NCBI GenBank assembly: GCA_014843695.1
Contig: CM026386.1
Coordinates: 12,513,213-12,577,212 of the forward strand
DNA length: 64,000 nucleotides
Origin: Archivesica marissinica
Lineage: Eukaryota; Mollusca; Bivalvia; Venerida; Vesicomyidae
Reading direction: 5' to 3'
Shown here one piece after another: positions 10,140 through 21,084 of this stretch. Each line of letters starts with the position of its first letter. The first letter of the stretch is position 1. Below the pieces are notes generated by a model. It searched no databases. It was not told where the DNA came from and saw only the letters and a list, made by a program, of their open reading frames with translations. The position numbers and the translations under genes were made by a program.

Positions 10140-10488
10140 ACCCATTTCAGTGACGGAAAGTTTATCTAACCACACCTTTCCTGGGTAGGCTGCAAGATAG
10201 CCACAGTACAACACAAGCTCTGTGTGAGCTTTTGAACCGACTATATAACATAAAATAATGGTAATAGCTATACGATTAGAATCACTACATGATAATAGTA
10301 TGTATATTAATTATAAACCAGTAACCAGTTAACCAGTACTTGGTGCACCAACCTTCGTAAGAAACTGCCAATTTTTTCATATAAATGAAACACGACCAGA
10401 GCGGGGCTCGAACCATTGACCATCAGTGATGATAGGTTACAGTGGTATACAAGTCAGCGACCGTAACCACTCTGTGACTTGCTCTTAA
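10140..10488 (-). repeat. SINE family E, split by ~125 bp
   Basis: The tail side (AGTTTATCTAACCACACCTT, CCTGGGTAGGCTGCAAG) lies at 10155-10195. The rest (GTTAACCAGTACTTGGTGCA, head TTACAGTGGTATACAAGTCA, GCGACCGTAACCACTC) resumes at 10325. The unrelated 10196-10320 segment is an insertion or replacement with no visible ends. Confidence 0.75.
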
Positions 10489-10671
10489 GGGCGGAGCGAT
10501 AGGGCATTTGGCGACTGGTTAATTCTGCTACATGAGCATGGTATGTGGGTGTAATGATAATAGGACTATGTTGTCAGTGGTGACGTCCCTGATGTAGACC
10601 AGCACTTCTGATTAATAAACAGTATGCTTACATCTGGATCTGGACGTTTTGCTCCACCCCCTCCCCTCTCT

Positions 10672-10953
10672 CTATCTCTCCCTACATCCCTCCCTCTTTC
10701 CCTCTATCATAATTTTACTAATAACGGAGCAAAAATTTAAAAACAGATTATTTGGGAAGACAGTATAATCTTTACTTGGATTTCTCTGTGCGAAATAGCC
10801 TTCTGTTGGACGTCCGTAATCCATCCACACATCACCGGGTATGTTTGTCGGATGTCTACGGTAAACTTCCGGTTTCGTGAATCTCTTCGGGTCCTCTGGC
10901 TGATTAAAATGTTGTATTGTTCTTGCTCCTATAAGCAGTAAAGCAACATGCAT
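10672..10953 (-). CDS. unrecognised ORF, possible exon
   Basis: A 93-codon ORF opens with ATG at 10953, and the frame stays open for at least eight codons upstream. The central part (residues 10-70) has a varied, non-repetitive composition rich in Pro, Arg, Asn and Tyr, with phrases such as PEDPKRFTKPEVYRRHP and GDVWMDYGRPTEGY. That looks more protein-like than the surrounding ORFs. The tail (IEGKREGCRER) reads into a TCCC-rich tract and is probably not coding. No splice signals, homologue or promoter were identified. It could be an isolated exon or chance. Confidence 0.22.
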   Translation of the reverse strand: MHVALLLIGARTIQHFNQPEDPKRFTKPEVYRRHPTNIPGDVWMDYGRPTEGYFAQRNPSKDYTVFPNNLFLNFCSVISKIMIEGKREGCRER

Positions 10954-11039
10954 CCGGAAACGATCCCATAACAGCGTGCATACACAATATTTTGATTACA
11001 TCAAATACAAACAAACAATATAATAATAATAATAATAAT

Positions 11040-11271
11040 AATACTTGGTTTAATCAAATTAAGATTGAACCTTTTACCTACGACCAAATAACAATTTCTA
11101 TGCGCATGAATATCCTTGGAACTATTTTCAGACTCCCAAACTATTTAAGCGAAGGCACCATGCTTGTGCAATCTTTTATCGATTCCACATACATTGAATG
11201 AGGTAGCCATTTTAATTTTGTTATAAATTTTAATTTAATGCCCTTTATCTACTTTTAAATGCATTCAAAAG
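11040..11271 (+). repeat. A1 split direct repeat
   Basis: 232 bp beginning AATACTTGGTTTAATCAAAT and ending TGCATTCAAAAG. Identical to 12781-13012 except C/T at the ...CCACAYACATTGAATGAGG site. It contains a short open stretch ending ...STYIE in one frame, which both copies share and which need not be coding. Confidence 0.9.
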
Positions 11272-11658
11272 TTTTGGGTTTGCCATATTGCCTTCGGGCC
11301 CGGTGATCTGTTGATTGAAGTTATATAATAGGTAATATCAATCCCAGTGTTTTTGACACCGCCCACGGGTCATTTACGCATTTTTCTAAAATTTACCCCA
11401 AATGATATCATTTTGGCTCTTAAATACCCCTTTAATAAAGATTAGTAGCTACTAATTAATATCGCAGTTCTAATGAACGTGTAATTGTAAAAGAAATATT
11501 TATTTTGGTTGACATGTCTATAAAACGATAATTATGATATAGGACTGGAGCTGCAAGCCTAGGTTCTGCTACACTGTATTTACGTTACATTCTCGTTTCC
11601 AATAGTTGTGTTTTATACCTTGTAAATTGTTATACTTAAAGCAATCGGACATTTTCAG

Positions 11659-12270
11659 GTCAAAGGCAAATTTCCGTCTGGATAATTGGGTCATCCTTAA
11701 TTCGAGGGGCGTCAGATAGGGCCCAGCTCAGACAGGATGGGAAAAATCTGGGCCTTTCCACATACGGTATAGAAATTGAATGGTTCTATGAAGGAGGAAT
11801 GATAATACAAGATGTTAAGCACAGTATTGATCATTTAAAAATGTTTCATGACAATCCTGATTATGTCATACTGCACTGTGGTGGAAACAATATAGGCCGA
11901 CAACCGGGGAACGAACTTAGACGGCATATTAAGGAATTACTGTATGAAGGCCCAGATTGTTTACAGGCGTTATTACCAAATACAATATTCATTTGGTCCC
12001 AGATTATTCCCAGACGAACTTGGAGATATACCTTTAAATCTCCTCGCAAACAAAATTAGAAAACGAATAAATAGCTGTGTTTGGGCTTACATAATAAAAA
12101 AAGGCGGAGCATACATCAAGTATCCTAATTTAAACGAGGAACAAAAATTCTTTGCTCCAGATGATACCCACTTAAGTGCATTGGGATATGATATTATGTT
12201 AAATAATCTCTCTGCAGCAATTTATTCTATCATCTTGAATGGATGTTATGTTTACCCAAATGACTTGTAA
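11659..12270 (+). pseudogene. SGNH-hydrolase-like ORF, frameshifted
   Basis: A possible acceptor (TTTTCAG) precedes 11659. The frame reads VWIIGSSLIRG (block I Ser in GSS, about 11688-11696), then PDYVILHCGGNNIG (block III, GGNN, about 11858-11896), and then runs on into IIPRRTWRY. Another frame resumes with NKIRKRINS and carries APDDTHLSALGYDIML (block V D..H, about 12150-12190) to TAA at 12268-12270. The jump needs a net one-base shift between about 12010 and 12060. SGNH enzymes are esterases or lipases. In this setting the ORF is most likely the accessory hydrolase of a Ngaro-like retroelement, though some CR1 LINEs also carry esterase domains. As it stands it cannot make an intact enzyme. 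Confidence 0.65.
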
Positions 12271-12564
12271 TCTTAGTTTTAGGAACCAGGTATACTGTCA
12301 GTGAAGATGTGTCTAACTCGAGTGGCATTTCCTTTATAAGCAATTATATTAGATATAGACATGTATAATGCTAGTTTACTCTAATATTGGGAAATATGTC
12401 ATATATACATATATAGTGTAAACATGTAGTTAAAGGGATTTAAAAACTATTTCAGACCATATTAAGGAATGTATGGCTACATATTCGCTATTCAGCACCA
12501 AAATAATAAATTGATTATTGGCCTTGGCTGGTATTTATGCCATACCGCTTTGGCGGAAGGGTCT

Positions 12565-12586
12565 CTGGAGACTGCTTAGTCTCCAG
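12565..12586. other. 9-bp stem hairpin before B1
   Basis: CTGGAGACT-GCTT-AGTCTCCAG forms a perfect 9-bp stem with a 4-nt loop, 13 bp upstream of B1. The wider segment also has TATTTATGCCAT facing GGCGTATTATAGCATAAATA. A role as terminator, recombinase site or RNA signal is possible but unproven. Confidence 0.6.
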
Positions 12587-12598
12587 GGCCCCTTTTTG

Positions 12599-12781
12599 GC
12601 GTATTATAGCATAAATATATATATTGCTGCCGGTAACGGAGCAAATGATCACTTATACTATTAATATTCACATTCGTTTTAAATAATATAATATTAATAT
12701 ATCACCAGCCATGGCCAATATTTGCCAATACAATAAAATTCATTAAACGTTTATATTTGTTGGGTTATTTGTCTCTAGGTA
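12599..12781 (+). repeat. B1 split direct repeat
   Basis: 183 bp from GCGTATTATAGCATAAATAT to TTATTTGTCTCTAGGTAA. Matches 13287-13469 with one difference (TATATTTGTTGGG versus TATATGTGTTGGG). It runs directly into A2 within GGTAATACTTGG. Confidence 0.9.
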
Positions 12782-13012
12782 ATACTTGGTTTAATCAAAT
12801 TAAGATTGAACCTTTTACCTACGACCAAATAACAATTTCTATGCGCATGAATATCCTTGGAACTATTTTCAGACTCCCAAACTATTTAAGCGAAGGCACC
12901 ATGCTTGTGCAATCTTTTATCGATTCCACACACATTGAATGAGGTAGCCATTTTAATTTTGTTATAAATTTTAATTTAATGCCCTTTATCTACTTTTAAA
13001 TGCATTCAAAAG
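12781..13012 (+). repeat. A2 split direct repeat
   Basis: Second copy of A1, immediately after B1. This B-A junction is the one expected from a circular intermediate of a split-repeat element. Confidence 0.9.
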
Positions 13013-13286
13013 CCCTCCCCTCCCACCACAATATAGATACCCCTTGCTTTCGGTGTGTTATATATTTTCAGTTACGAGGACGAAGAATTAGGTCCGCTAG
13101 ATGTCATGGCTGAGTGATACAGTCCATCTGAAAGATGTCATACAGACAATACTGACTCTTATACATATGATATAGTCTTTGTGTATAAACTCGAAGTGGT
13201 TAAGAAATATTTAGAAGGAACTGGACATATTCAGAAGAGTCAACATAATTTTATACTAGTGAAAACGAACAGATGGACTAATTAAT

Positions 13287-13469
13287 GCGTATTATAGCAT
13301 AAATATATATATTGCTGCCGGTAACGGAGCAAATGATCACTTATACTATTAATATTCACATTCGTTTTAAATAATATAATATTAATATATCACCAGCCAT
13401 GGCCAATATTTGCCAATACAATAAAATTCATTAAACGTTTATATGTGTTGGGTTATTTGTCTCTAGGTA
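13287..13469 (+). repeat. B2 split direct repeat (right end of element)
   Basis: Copy of B1. Right after CTCTAGGTAA the sequence becomes TAATAATAAAG rather than TACTTGG, which marks the outer end of the element. The 13013-13286 spacer has no ORF. Confidence 0.88.
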
Positions 13470-13928
13470 ATAATAATAAAGACTTTATTTAACGAGAGTA
13501 CTCATTTAACAAAAGTTAATCTACCATGAGGCCCTCAACATATATACAATCAATGCAATCAAAAGATAGCACTATAAGTGAGAACTGCACATTGGAATAA
13601 TATAGTAATTTAAAAGCTGAAAAATAGAGAAACTATATTTAATATGTAATGGAATATGATGATATATGGAATTGGCTAGCAGAGTAGAAAATAGGAATGA
13701 GACAATTAATGATACTAGATCTATCTAACAATATGCAGATTTGACTTGTAGTGGTATCTTCAAAATATGTATGAAATCAACTTAAAGACAGCAGCAATAT
13801 TTACGATTCTAATAAATATAGCAATCGCAATACACATTTATAATAACAGTAGAAGTGCGCGATTAGTTTGAATTGTTATAGTTCCACCTTAAGTAGAGAA
13901 CTTTGAATTGTTGGATATAACATTTGAA
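13470..13928 (-). other. possible LINE 3' tail (minus); otherwise no gene
   Basis: On the minus strand the left edge reads TTAAATAAAGTCTTTATTATTATT, the usual look of a LINE or SINE 3' end with a poly-A signal-like AATAAAG and a TTA microsatellite tail. The remaining ~400 bp is AT-rich with no recognisable reverse transcriptase. The Ngaro-like element may have landed in this tail. Confidence 0.35.
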
Positions 13929-14115
13929 GTATACTAGAGGACATAGAAAACGCACACTTCGGATAAGTGTGTTTTTACATGAACAACAATAACTATATAA
14001 ATACATAGTTTTAAACATCTTTTATAGTTTTAGTTGTTCAGTTTGTGTTTTGTAAATAAAGATGCGATATATCTTTGATGGAATCCTTCGTATTTCATTT
14101 TCATGTAATAATAAT
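13929..14115 (+). mobile_element. dispersed element carrying one inverted satellite unit (copy 2)
   Basis: Matches 7273-7453: GTATACTAGAGGACATAGAA, CGCACACTTCGGATAAGTGT, CTATATAAATACATAGTTTT and TTTGATGGAATCCTTCGTAT. Its left end is the reverse complement of the 36-bp unit. The satellite starts right at its right end in the opposite orientation, so the unit looks like a terminal inverted repeat amplified on one side. Confidence 0.8.
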
Positions 14116-14123
14116 CATATAAT

Positions 14124-17100
14124 GTAGGTGTGCGTTTTCTATGTCCTCTAGTATATAATGTAGGTGTGCGTTTTCTATGTCCTCTAGTATATAATGTAGG
14201 TGTGCGTTATCTATGTCCTCTAGTATATAATGTAGCTGTGCATTTTCTATGTCCTCTAGTATATAATGTAGGTGTGCGTTTTCTATGTCCTCTAGTATAT
14301 AATGTAGGTGTGCGTTTTCTATGTCCTCTAGTATATAATGTAGGTGTGCGTTTTCTATGTCCTCTAGTATATAATGTAGGTGTGCGTTTTCTATGTCCTC
14401 TAGTATATAATGTAGGTGTGCATTTTCTATGTCCTCTAGTATATAATGTAGGTGTGCGTTTTCTATGTCCTCTAGTATATAATGTAGGTGTGCGTTTTCT
14501 ATGTCCTCTAGTATATAATGTAGGTGTGCGTTTTCTATGTCCTCTAGTATATAATGTAGGTGTGCGTTTTCTATGTCCTCTAGTATATAATGTAGGTGTG
14601 CGTTTTCTATGTCCTCTAGTATATAATGTAGGTGTGCGTTTTCTATGTCCTCTAGTATATAATGTAGGTGTGCGTTTTCTATGTCCTCTAGTATATAATG
14701 TAGGTGTGCGTTTTCTATGTCCTCTAGTATATAATGTAGGTGTGCGTTTTCTATGTCCTCTAGTATATAATGTAGGTGTGCGTTTTCTATGTCCTCTAGT
14801 ATATAATGTAGGTGTGCGTTTTCTATGTCCTCTAGTATATAATGTAGGTGTGCGTTTTCTATGTCCTCTAGTATATAATGTAGGTGTGCGTTTTCTATGT
14901 CCTCTAGTATATAATGTAGGTGTGCGTTTTCTATGTCCTCTAGTATATAATGTAGGTGTGCGTTTTCTATGTCCTCTAGTATATAATGTAGGTGTGCGTT
15001 TTCTATGTCCTCTAGTATATAATGTAGGTGTGCGTTTTCTATGTCCTCTAGTATATAATGTAGGTGTGCGTTTTCTATGTCCTCTAGTATATAATGTAGG
15101 TGTGCGTTTTCTATGTCCTCTAGTATATAATGTAGGTGTGCGTTTTCTATGTCCTCTAGTATATAATGTAGGTGTGCGTTTTCTATGTCCTCTAGTATAT
15201 AATGTAGGTGTGCGTTTTCTATGTCCTCTAGTATATAATGTAGGTGTGCGTTTTCTATGTCCTCTAGTATATAATGTAGGTGTGCGTTTTCTATGTCCTC
15301 TAGTATATAATGTAGGTGTGCGTTTTCTATGTCCTCTAGTATATAATGTAGGTGTGCGTTTTCTATGTCCTCTAGTATATAATGTAGGTGTGCGTTTTCT
15401 ATGTCCTCTAGTATATAATGTAGGTGTGCGTTTTCTATGTCCTCTAGTATATAATGTAGGTGTGCGTTTTCTATGTCCTCTAGTATATAATGTAGGTGTG
15501 CGTTTTCTATGTCCTCTAGTATATAATGTAGGTGTGCGTTTTCTATGTCCTCTAGTATATAATGTAGGTGTGCGTTTTCTATGTCCTCTAGTATATAATG
15601 TAGGTGTGCGTTTTCTATGTCCTCTAGTATATAATGTAGGTGTGCGTTTTCTATGTCCTCTAGTATATAATGTAGGTGTGCGTTTTCTATGTCCTCTAGT
15701 ATATAATGTAGGTGTGCGTTTTCTATGTCCTCTAGTATATAATGTAGGTGTGCGTTTTCTATGTCCTCTAGTATATAATGTAGGTGTGCGTTTTCTATGT
15801 CCTCTAGTATATAATGTAGGTGTGCGTTTTCTATGTCCTCTAGTATATAATGTAGGTGTGCGTTTTCTATGTCCTCTAGTATATAATGTAGGTGTGCGTT
15901 TTCTATGTCCTCTAGTATATAATGTAGGTGTGCGTTTTCTATGTCCTCTAGTATATAATGTAGGTGTGCGTTTTCTATGTCCTCTAGTATATAATGTAGG
16001 TGTGCGTTTTCTATGTCCTCTAGTATATAATGTAGGTGTGCGTTTTCTATGTCCTCTAGTATATAATGTAGGTGTGCGTTTTCTATGTCCTCTAGTATAT
16101 AATGTAGGTGTGCGTTTTCTATGTCCTCTAGTATATAATGTAGGTGTGCGTTTTCTATGTCCTCTAGTATATAATGTAGGTGTGCGTTTTCTATGTCCTC
16201 TAGTATATAATGTAGGTGTGCGTTTTCTATGTCCTCTAGTATATAATGTAGGTGTGCGTTTTCTATGTCCTCTAGTATATAATGTAGGTGTGCGTTTTCT
16301 ATGTCCTCTAGTATATAATGTAGGTGTGCGTTTTCTATGTCCTCTAGTATATAATGTAGGTGTGCGTTTTCTATGTCCTCTAGTATATAATGTAGGTGTG
16401 CGTTTTCTATGTCCTCTAGTATATAATGTAGGTGTGCGTTTTCTATGTCCTCTAGTATATAATGTAGGTGTGCGTTTTCTATGTCCTCTAGTATATAATG
16501 TAGGTGTGCGTTTTCTATGTCCTCTAGTATATAATGTAGGTGTGCGTTTTCTATGTCCTCTAGTATATAATGTAGGTGTGCGTTTTCTATGTCCTCTAGT
16601 ATATAATGTAGGTGTGCGTTTTCTATGTCCTCTAGTATATAATGTAGGTGTGCGTTTTCTATGTCCTCTAGTATATAATGTAGGTGTGCGTTTTCTATGT
16701 CCTCTAGTATATAATGTAGGTGTGCGTTTTCTATGTCCTCTAGTATATAATGTAGGTGTGCGTTTTCTATGTCCTCTAGTATATAATGTAGGTGTGCGTT
16801 TTCTATGTCCTCTAGTATATAATGTAGGTGTGCGTTTTCTATGTCCTCTAGTATATAATGTAGGTGTGCGTTTTCTATGTCCTCTAGTATATAATGTAGG
16901 TGTGCGTTTTCTATGTCCTCTAGTATATAATGTAGGTGTGCGTTTTCTATGTCCTCTAGTATATAATGTAGGTGTGCGTTTTCTATGTCCTCTAGTATAT
17001 AATGTAGGTGTGCGTTTTCTATGTCCTCTAGTATATAATGTAGGTGTGCGTTTTCTATGTCCTCTAGTATATAATGTAGGTGTGCGTTTTCTATGTCCTC

Positions 17101-18030
17101 TAGTATATAATGTAGGTGTGCGTTTTCTATGTCCTCTAGTATATAATGTAGGTGTGCGTTTTCTATGTCCTCTAGTATATAATGTAGGTGTGCGTTTTCT
17201 ATGTCCTCTAGTATATAATGTAGGTGTGCGTTTTCTATGTCCTCTAGTATATAATGTAGGTGTGCGTTTTCTATGTCCTCTAGTATATAATGTAGTGTGC
17301 GTTTTCTATGTCCTCTAGTATATAATGTAGGTGTGCGTTTTCTATGTCCTCTAGTATATAATGTAGGTGTGCGTTTTCTATGTCCTCTAGTATATAATGT
17401 AGGTGTGCGTTTTCTATGTCCTCTAGTATATAATGTAGGTGTGCGTTTTCTATGTCCTCTAGTATATAATGTAGGTGTGCGTTTTCTATGTCCTCTAGTA
17501 TATAATGTAGGTGTGCGTTTTCTATGTCCTCTAGTATATAATGTAGGTGTGCGTTTTCTATGTCCTCTAGTATATAATGTAGGTGTGCGTTTTCTATGTC
17601 CTCTAGTATATAATGTAGGTGTGCGTTTTCTATGTCCTCTAGTATATAATGTAGGTGTGCGTTTTCTATGTCCTCTAGTATATAATGTAGGTGTGCGTTT
17701 TCTATGTCCTCTAGTATATAATGTAGGTGTGCGTTTTCTATGTCCTCTAGTATATAATGTAGGTGTGCGTTTTCTATGTCCTCTAGTATATAATGTAGGT
17801 GTGCGTTTTCTATGTCCTCTAGTATATAATGTAGGTGTGCGTTTTCTATGTCCTCTAGTATATAATGTAGGTGTGCGTTTTCTATGTCCTCTAGTATATA
17901 ATGTAGGTGTGCGTTTTCTATGTCCTCTAGTATATAATGTAGGTGTGCGTTTTCTATGTCCTCTAGTATATAATGTGGGTGTGCGTTTTCTATGTCCTCT
18001 AGTATATAATGTAGGTGTACGGTTTTCTAA
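14124..18030. repeat. 36-bp satellite, ~108 nearly identical copies
   Basis: The unit is GTAGGTGTGCGTTTTCTATG followed by TCCTCTAGTATATAAT. Almost every copy is identical. Variants sit at the edges: GCGTTATC near 14205, GCTGTGCATTTT near 14235, GCATTTT near 14421, GTGGGTG near 17976 and a decayed last unit at about 18011-18030. One base is missing near 17296. Because 36 is divisible by three, the array is open in several frames on both strands and yields spurious ORFs of 1317, 1062 and 245 codons. The long plus-strand frame is broken exactly at the one-base deletion. Confidence 0.97.
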
Positions 18031-18965
18031 GTAGTAGGACGGAACACTCGACATACATCGTGTTCTTTTATTGGCACTAGGCTGTCAATGAAACTCGAAT
18101 CTGCACAACAACCGATAAGCGCACCAAGTGACCAAGTGAAGTCATATCTTGATAAGTTCTAATCAAATTGACAGTGTTAATCTTTATTAAAGTCTCATCT
18201 ATGTACATACATGTAATGCAAACACAAATGTAAATAATCAGATTAAAAGTACATAGCCATTCTGAATAGAATTATAAGAGACATATTGCAACAAAACATA
18301 TCACATTATAAAATCCCACACTTCTATTAGTTAATGCTTATTTACATTCTAAAGCCAAGAAACAGTTGCTAATTTATATTTAAATACGAAATAAAACAAA
18401 ATGGTATAAAACACTGAATCGAAAAACAAGCACTAGTGCGCTATTAAGAAATATCTTACAAAATCAGTTATCACCCAGGATCAGATCGAGAATGACCTAA
18501 TTAGCAGCTGCTTCTTGTAGTCTGTTAAAATCATAGATATATAGTAATTAACACAAAAAGGGCATTATTTACAAAGGTAAAAGTAACGACGCTGTAGTAT
18601 ATTAAAACAGGTGTTGGCACAAAGTCTTATCACTGATTGATTACTGAATAGAAATAGAAATTGATCACGTTTTGTTATATTACAGAAATTATGGTCAGCT
18701 AATATTGACATGTCCTACTAATTAAAATCCTTTTAACGAGGACTGAGTAATGGAAAAACAGACGAATGTCATAAAACCAGCTCCTTCATTATAGCCCCCA
18801 ACCAATTTTTGAAATATATAGAATTGTATAAATTGGTAAAAACTAAGGAAAAACGATCTTAATAATAGTAATAAGGAAAATAGCATCACGTTTCGAGAGT
18901 TTTTGCAGATGTATTAAAACTTGTCAGAACATACGAACATTTTTACATTTAGTTTAGTTTCTACA
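18031..18965. other. no gene seen
   Basis: About 0.9 kb of AT-rich sequence with only short chance ORFs and no repeat relation to the rest of the window that I can see. Confidence 0.4.
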
Positions 18966-18969
18966 CATT

Positions 18970-19195
18970 TATTTTAGCTCGATTGCGAAACAAGTTCTTA
19001 CAACTTATATTAATCACTCTCAAGACCTCATTCCTGATGGAATCTATCGCCACGAGGGAGAGAGAAGAGGCAACGTGGAACTTAAATGCCTTGCCTAAGT
19101 GCACACTCGTAACGGCTCCAGCGGGGCTCAAACGGGGACCTTTCGCACCTAAAGCGAACGCGCATCCACTGCGCTATCACGACTTCCACTAGACA
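18970..19195 (-). repeat. SINE family B
   Basis: Full antisense copy: tail TTTTAGCTCGATTGCGAAAC, body CTCAAGACCTCATTCCTGAT and AAATGCCTTGCCTAAGTGC, head GCATCCACTGCGCTATCACG plus ACTTCCAC. TTTAGTTT lies close to both ends and may be a target duplication. Confidence 0.88.
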
Positions 19196-19253
19196 ATTTT
19201 AGTTTGTTTTTCAGGTTATACTTTTTTCTGCTATGTCCTCTGAAATACTTATA

Positions 19254-19452
19254 CAGTCTACTTCCGTTATGTCGAATTCCGTCGGACTGAATAAAATACT
19301 TCGACATAACCTAAGTTTGACTTAACGAAATTCGATATAAACAGAGCCAATTATATGTAAAATGATAGTGTCTGAAACGGGACGTTGATCCTATTTCGAG
19401 ATAACCGGAAAATTCGACATAACCGACTTAGACATAGCGCGGATGTAGACTA
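19254..19452. mobile_element. 199-bp pogo/Tigger-like MITE
   Basis: Left end CAGTCTACTTCCGTTATGTC and right end (reverse complement) TAGTCTACATCCGCGCTATG are imperfect ~25-bp TIRs, flanked by TA at 19252-19253 and 19453-19454. Internal TTCGACATAAC-type repeats recur. TIR sequence and TA target fit nonautonomous Tc1/mariner (pogo) elements. No ORF. Confidence 0.72.
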
Positions 19453-19756
19453 TATACTAATGTCGCCTCATAGAATGTAAAATACATTTTGGATCTAAAA
19501 TCAAATAATTGAATTGTATACCCTTTTCATACCAGTTTTTCCAGACAGACAACAATTCGTCCATCACTTGTTATATCTGGATTATTTAATATGATGTGTT
19601 TATCAATTGGTTCTAGATCTGTGGGGTGTTTAATAACTCGTGCCTCTTTTATAGGATATTGTATTTATATATTTTAATGGCATAGTTCCCTGTCGCACTT
19701 ATCAAGAATATTCTCATACAAACATGTCCATGAACCTTTGTTTTGTCTTCTAAAAG
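19453..19756. other. no gene seen
   Basis: AT-rich, nothing recognised. Confidence 0.35.
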
Positions 19757-20010
19757 TATGGGTGTTTTTACGTTTATTTATCGTCGATACCGGTTGCCCA
19801 TATGAGCGACGCCTCCTGAAGAGATTAGTCATTTTAGATTTTGGAGGATAGTGCATGATACAGACAGAGACCCATTCCAGATTCTCCTCTTGTTCGTTTA
19901 CGTGCACGGTGTAAAGCACCGACACGAGACCTCGGTTTAACGTCCCATCTGAAAGACTGTTAATTTTATTAGGGTCAGACGGGGGTCGAACCTGCGATCC
20001 CTGGATTTAC
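19757..20010 (-). repeat. SINE family A
   Basis: Antisense: TTTTACGTTTATTTATCGTC, GATACCGGTTGCCCATATGA, GGTTTAACGTCCCATCTGAA and the B-box region GGGGGTCGAACCTGCGATCC. The outer tRNA head is truncated after CTGGATT. Confidence 0.88.
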
Positions 20011-21083
20011 GCTTTAAAGAATTCTGTAATGTATTTCGTCAAAACCTGGACTTTTATTGATTTACATATTTTCCTTGGTTCCAAAATACTTTGTAAAGTT
20101 CTACCGATATCCCATCACTACTTTTGGTTGTATATACGTAAATAGACAGAAGTGCATCTCAAATGTAGTCCCAATGACTAATATAGGTCATTTCACTTTT
20201 GGTAAAAATGCATTGTATAGTGTTTGTGTTTTTTTGAGAAATTATGTGACTTGAGAAGACTTCAGTCTAGTTGATGTGTAGAAAATATGTGGTATATACA
20301 TTCAGGGCATTGCAAACTGAATGTTGGTATACTATATTATTTGGCGGAGGAATAAAATGCGCAAACACAATGACGTTATTCACAGGTGAGCACTGACAAT
20401 GCGAAACAGTATATTTGGAAGCGTTTTGCTCTTTTACAGTTTGATTTGAATACCTCTTCACAGTGGATGTGGTATCAGAAGAAATGAAAGATTGGAAATA
20501 TAAATGAACAGACTGCATGTTTTTACTGTTTACTATGTATTTAATAGGCAATTTATTTGTTGTTTACAACTTATTGATTGTAGATGTGCATAGACCGTAA
20601 ATAAAATTTGACTTCCCCTTTTAGTTTATATAAATATATTTCACTTGAAAATCGCCATACTAATACTATTAGGGAGTGTTTCGTTGTTTATGGGTGTATA
20701 TTTTATTTTATGAAACACACCTGTACAATAGGCATACACATTATAATACATGGATATACATTATAGTTATAATAATGAAACAGTTAAATTCTACCGTACA
20801 CCTAAATATGAAATAACTCTGCTATGAATAGTTGCTATAGCATTCATTACATCCTATTGAATGATCATTTTCATTACGTCATTGTCTTAGCGTGCGCAAT
20901 CAAAACTCGAAAATAAATAACACGCTGTTATATCTCCAATATATAAGTTGTTGTCTCCAGGAAACGCCCATTACTAACGACAATGAACATTTAATAAATG
21001 TAGAATGTTTGAAATGGACATGTTACCATTCATTTTGTAAAAACAAAGGTATTGCTATTTTCATATTTAAATATTACGATTTA
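20011..21083. other. no gene seen
   Basis: About 1.1 kb, AT-rich. ORFs of 65-94 codons here show no recognisable domain or codon structure. Confidence 0.4.
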
Positions 21084-21084
21084 T

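Larger units (their letters stand above)
11040..13469 (+). mobile_element. Ngaro/PAT-like element with split direct repeats (deleted)
   Basis: The order is A1 (11040-11271), SGNH-hydrolase remnant (11659-12270), B1 (12599-12781) abutting A2 (12781-13012), a 274-bp spacer, then B2 (13287-13469). A1/A2 and B1/B2 each differ by about one base. A1...B1A2...B2 is the split-direct-repeat organisation of tyrosine-recombinase retrotransposons of the PAT/Ngaro type, and Ngaro elements often carry an SGNH-hydrolase ORF. No gag, RT, RNase H or recombinase ORF remains. The outer ends sit in an (AAT)n run (about 11010-11040 and 13470-13480) with no obvious target duplication, as expected for recombinase insertion. 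The alternative is a plain tandem duplication with internal deletion. Confidence 0.65.

Noticed and set aside
14101..18054. ORFs of 1317 aa (minus) and 1062 + 245 aa (plus)
   Set aside because: They are translations of a 36-bp satellite (multiple of three, no stop in several frames) and exist on both strands at once.
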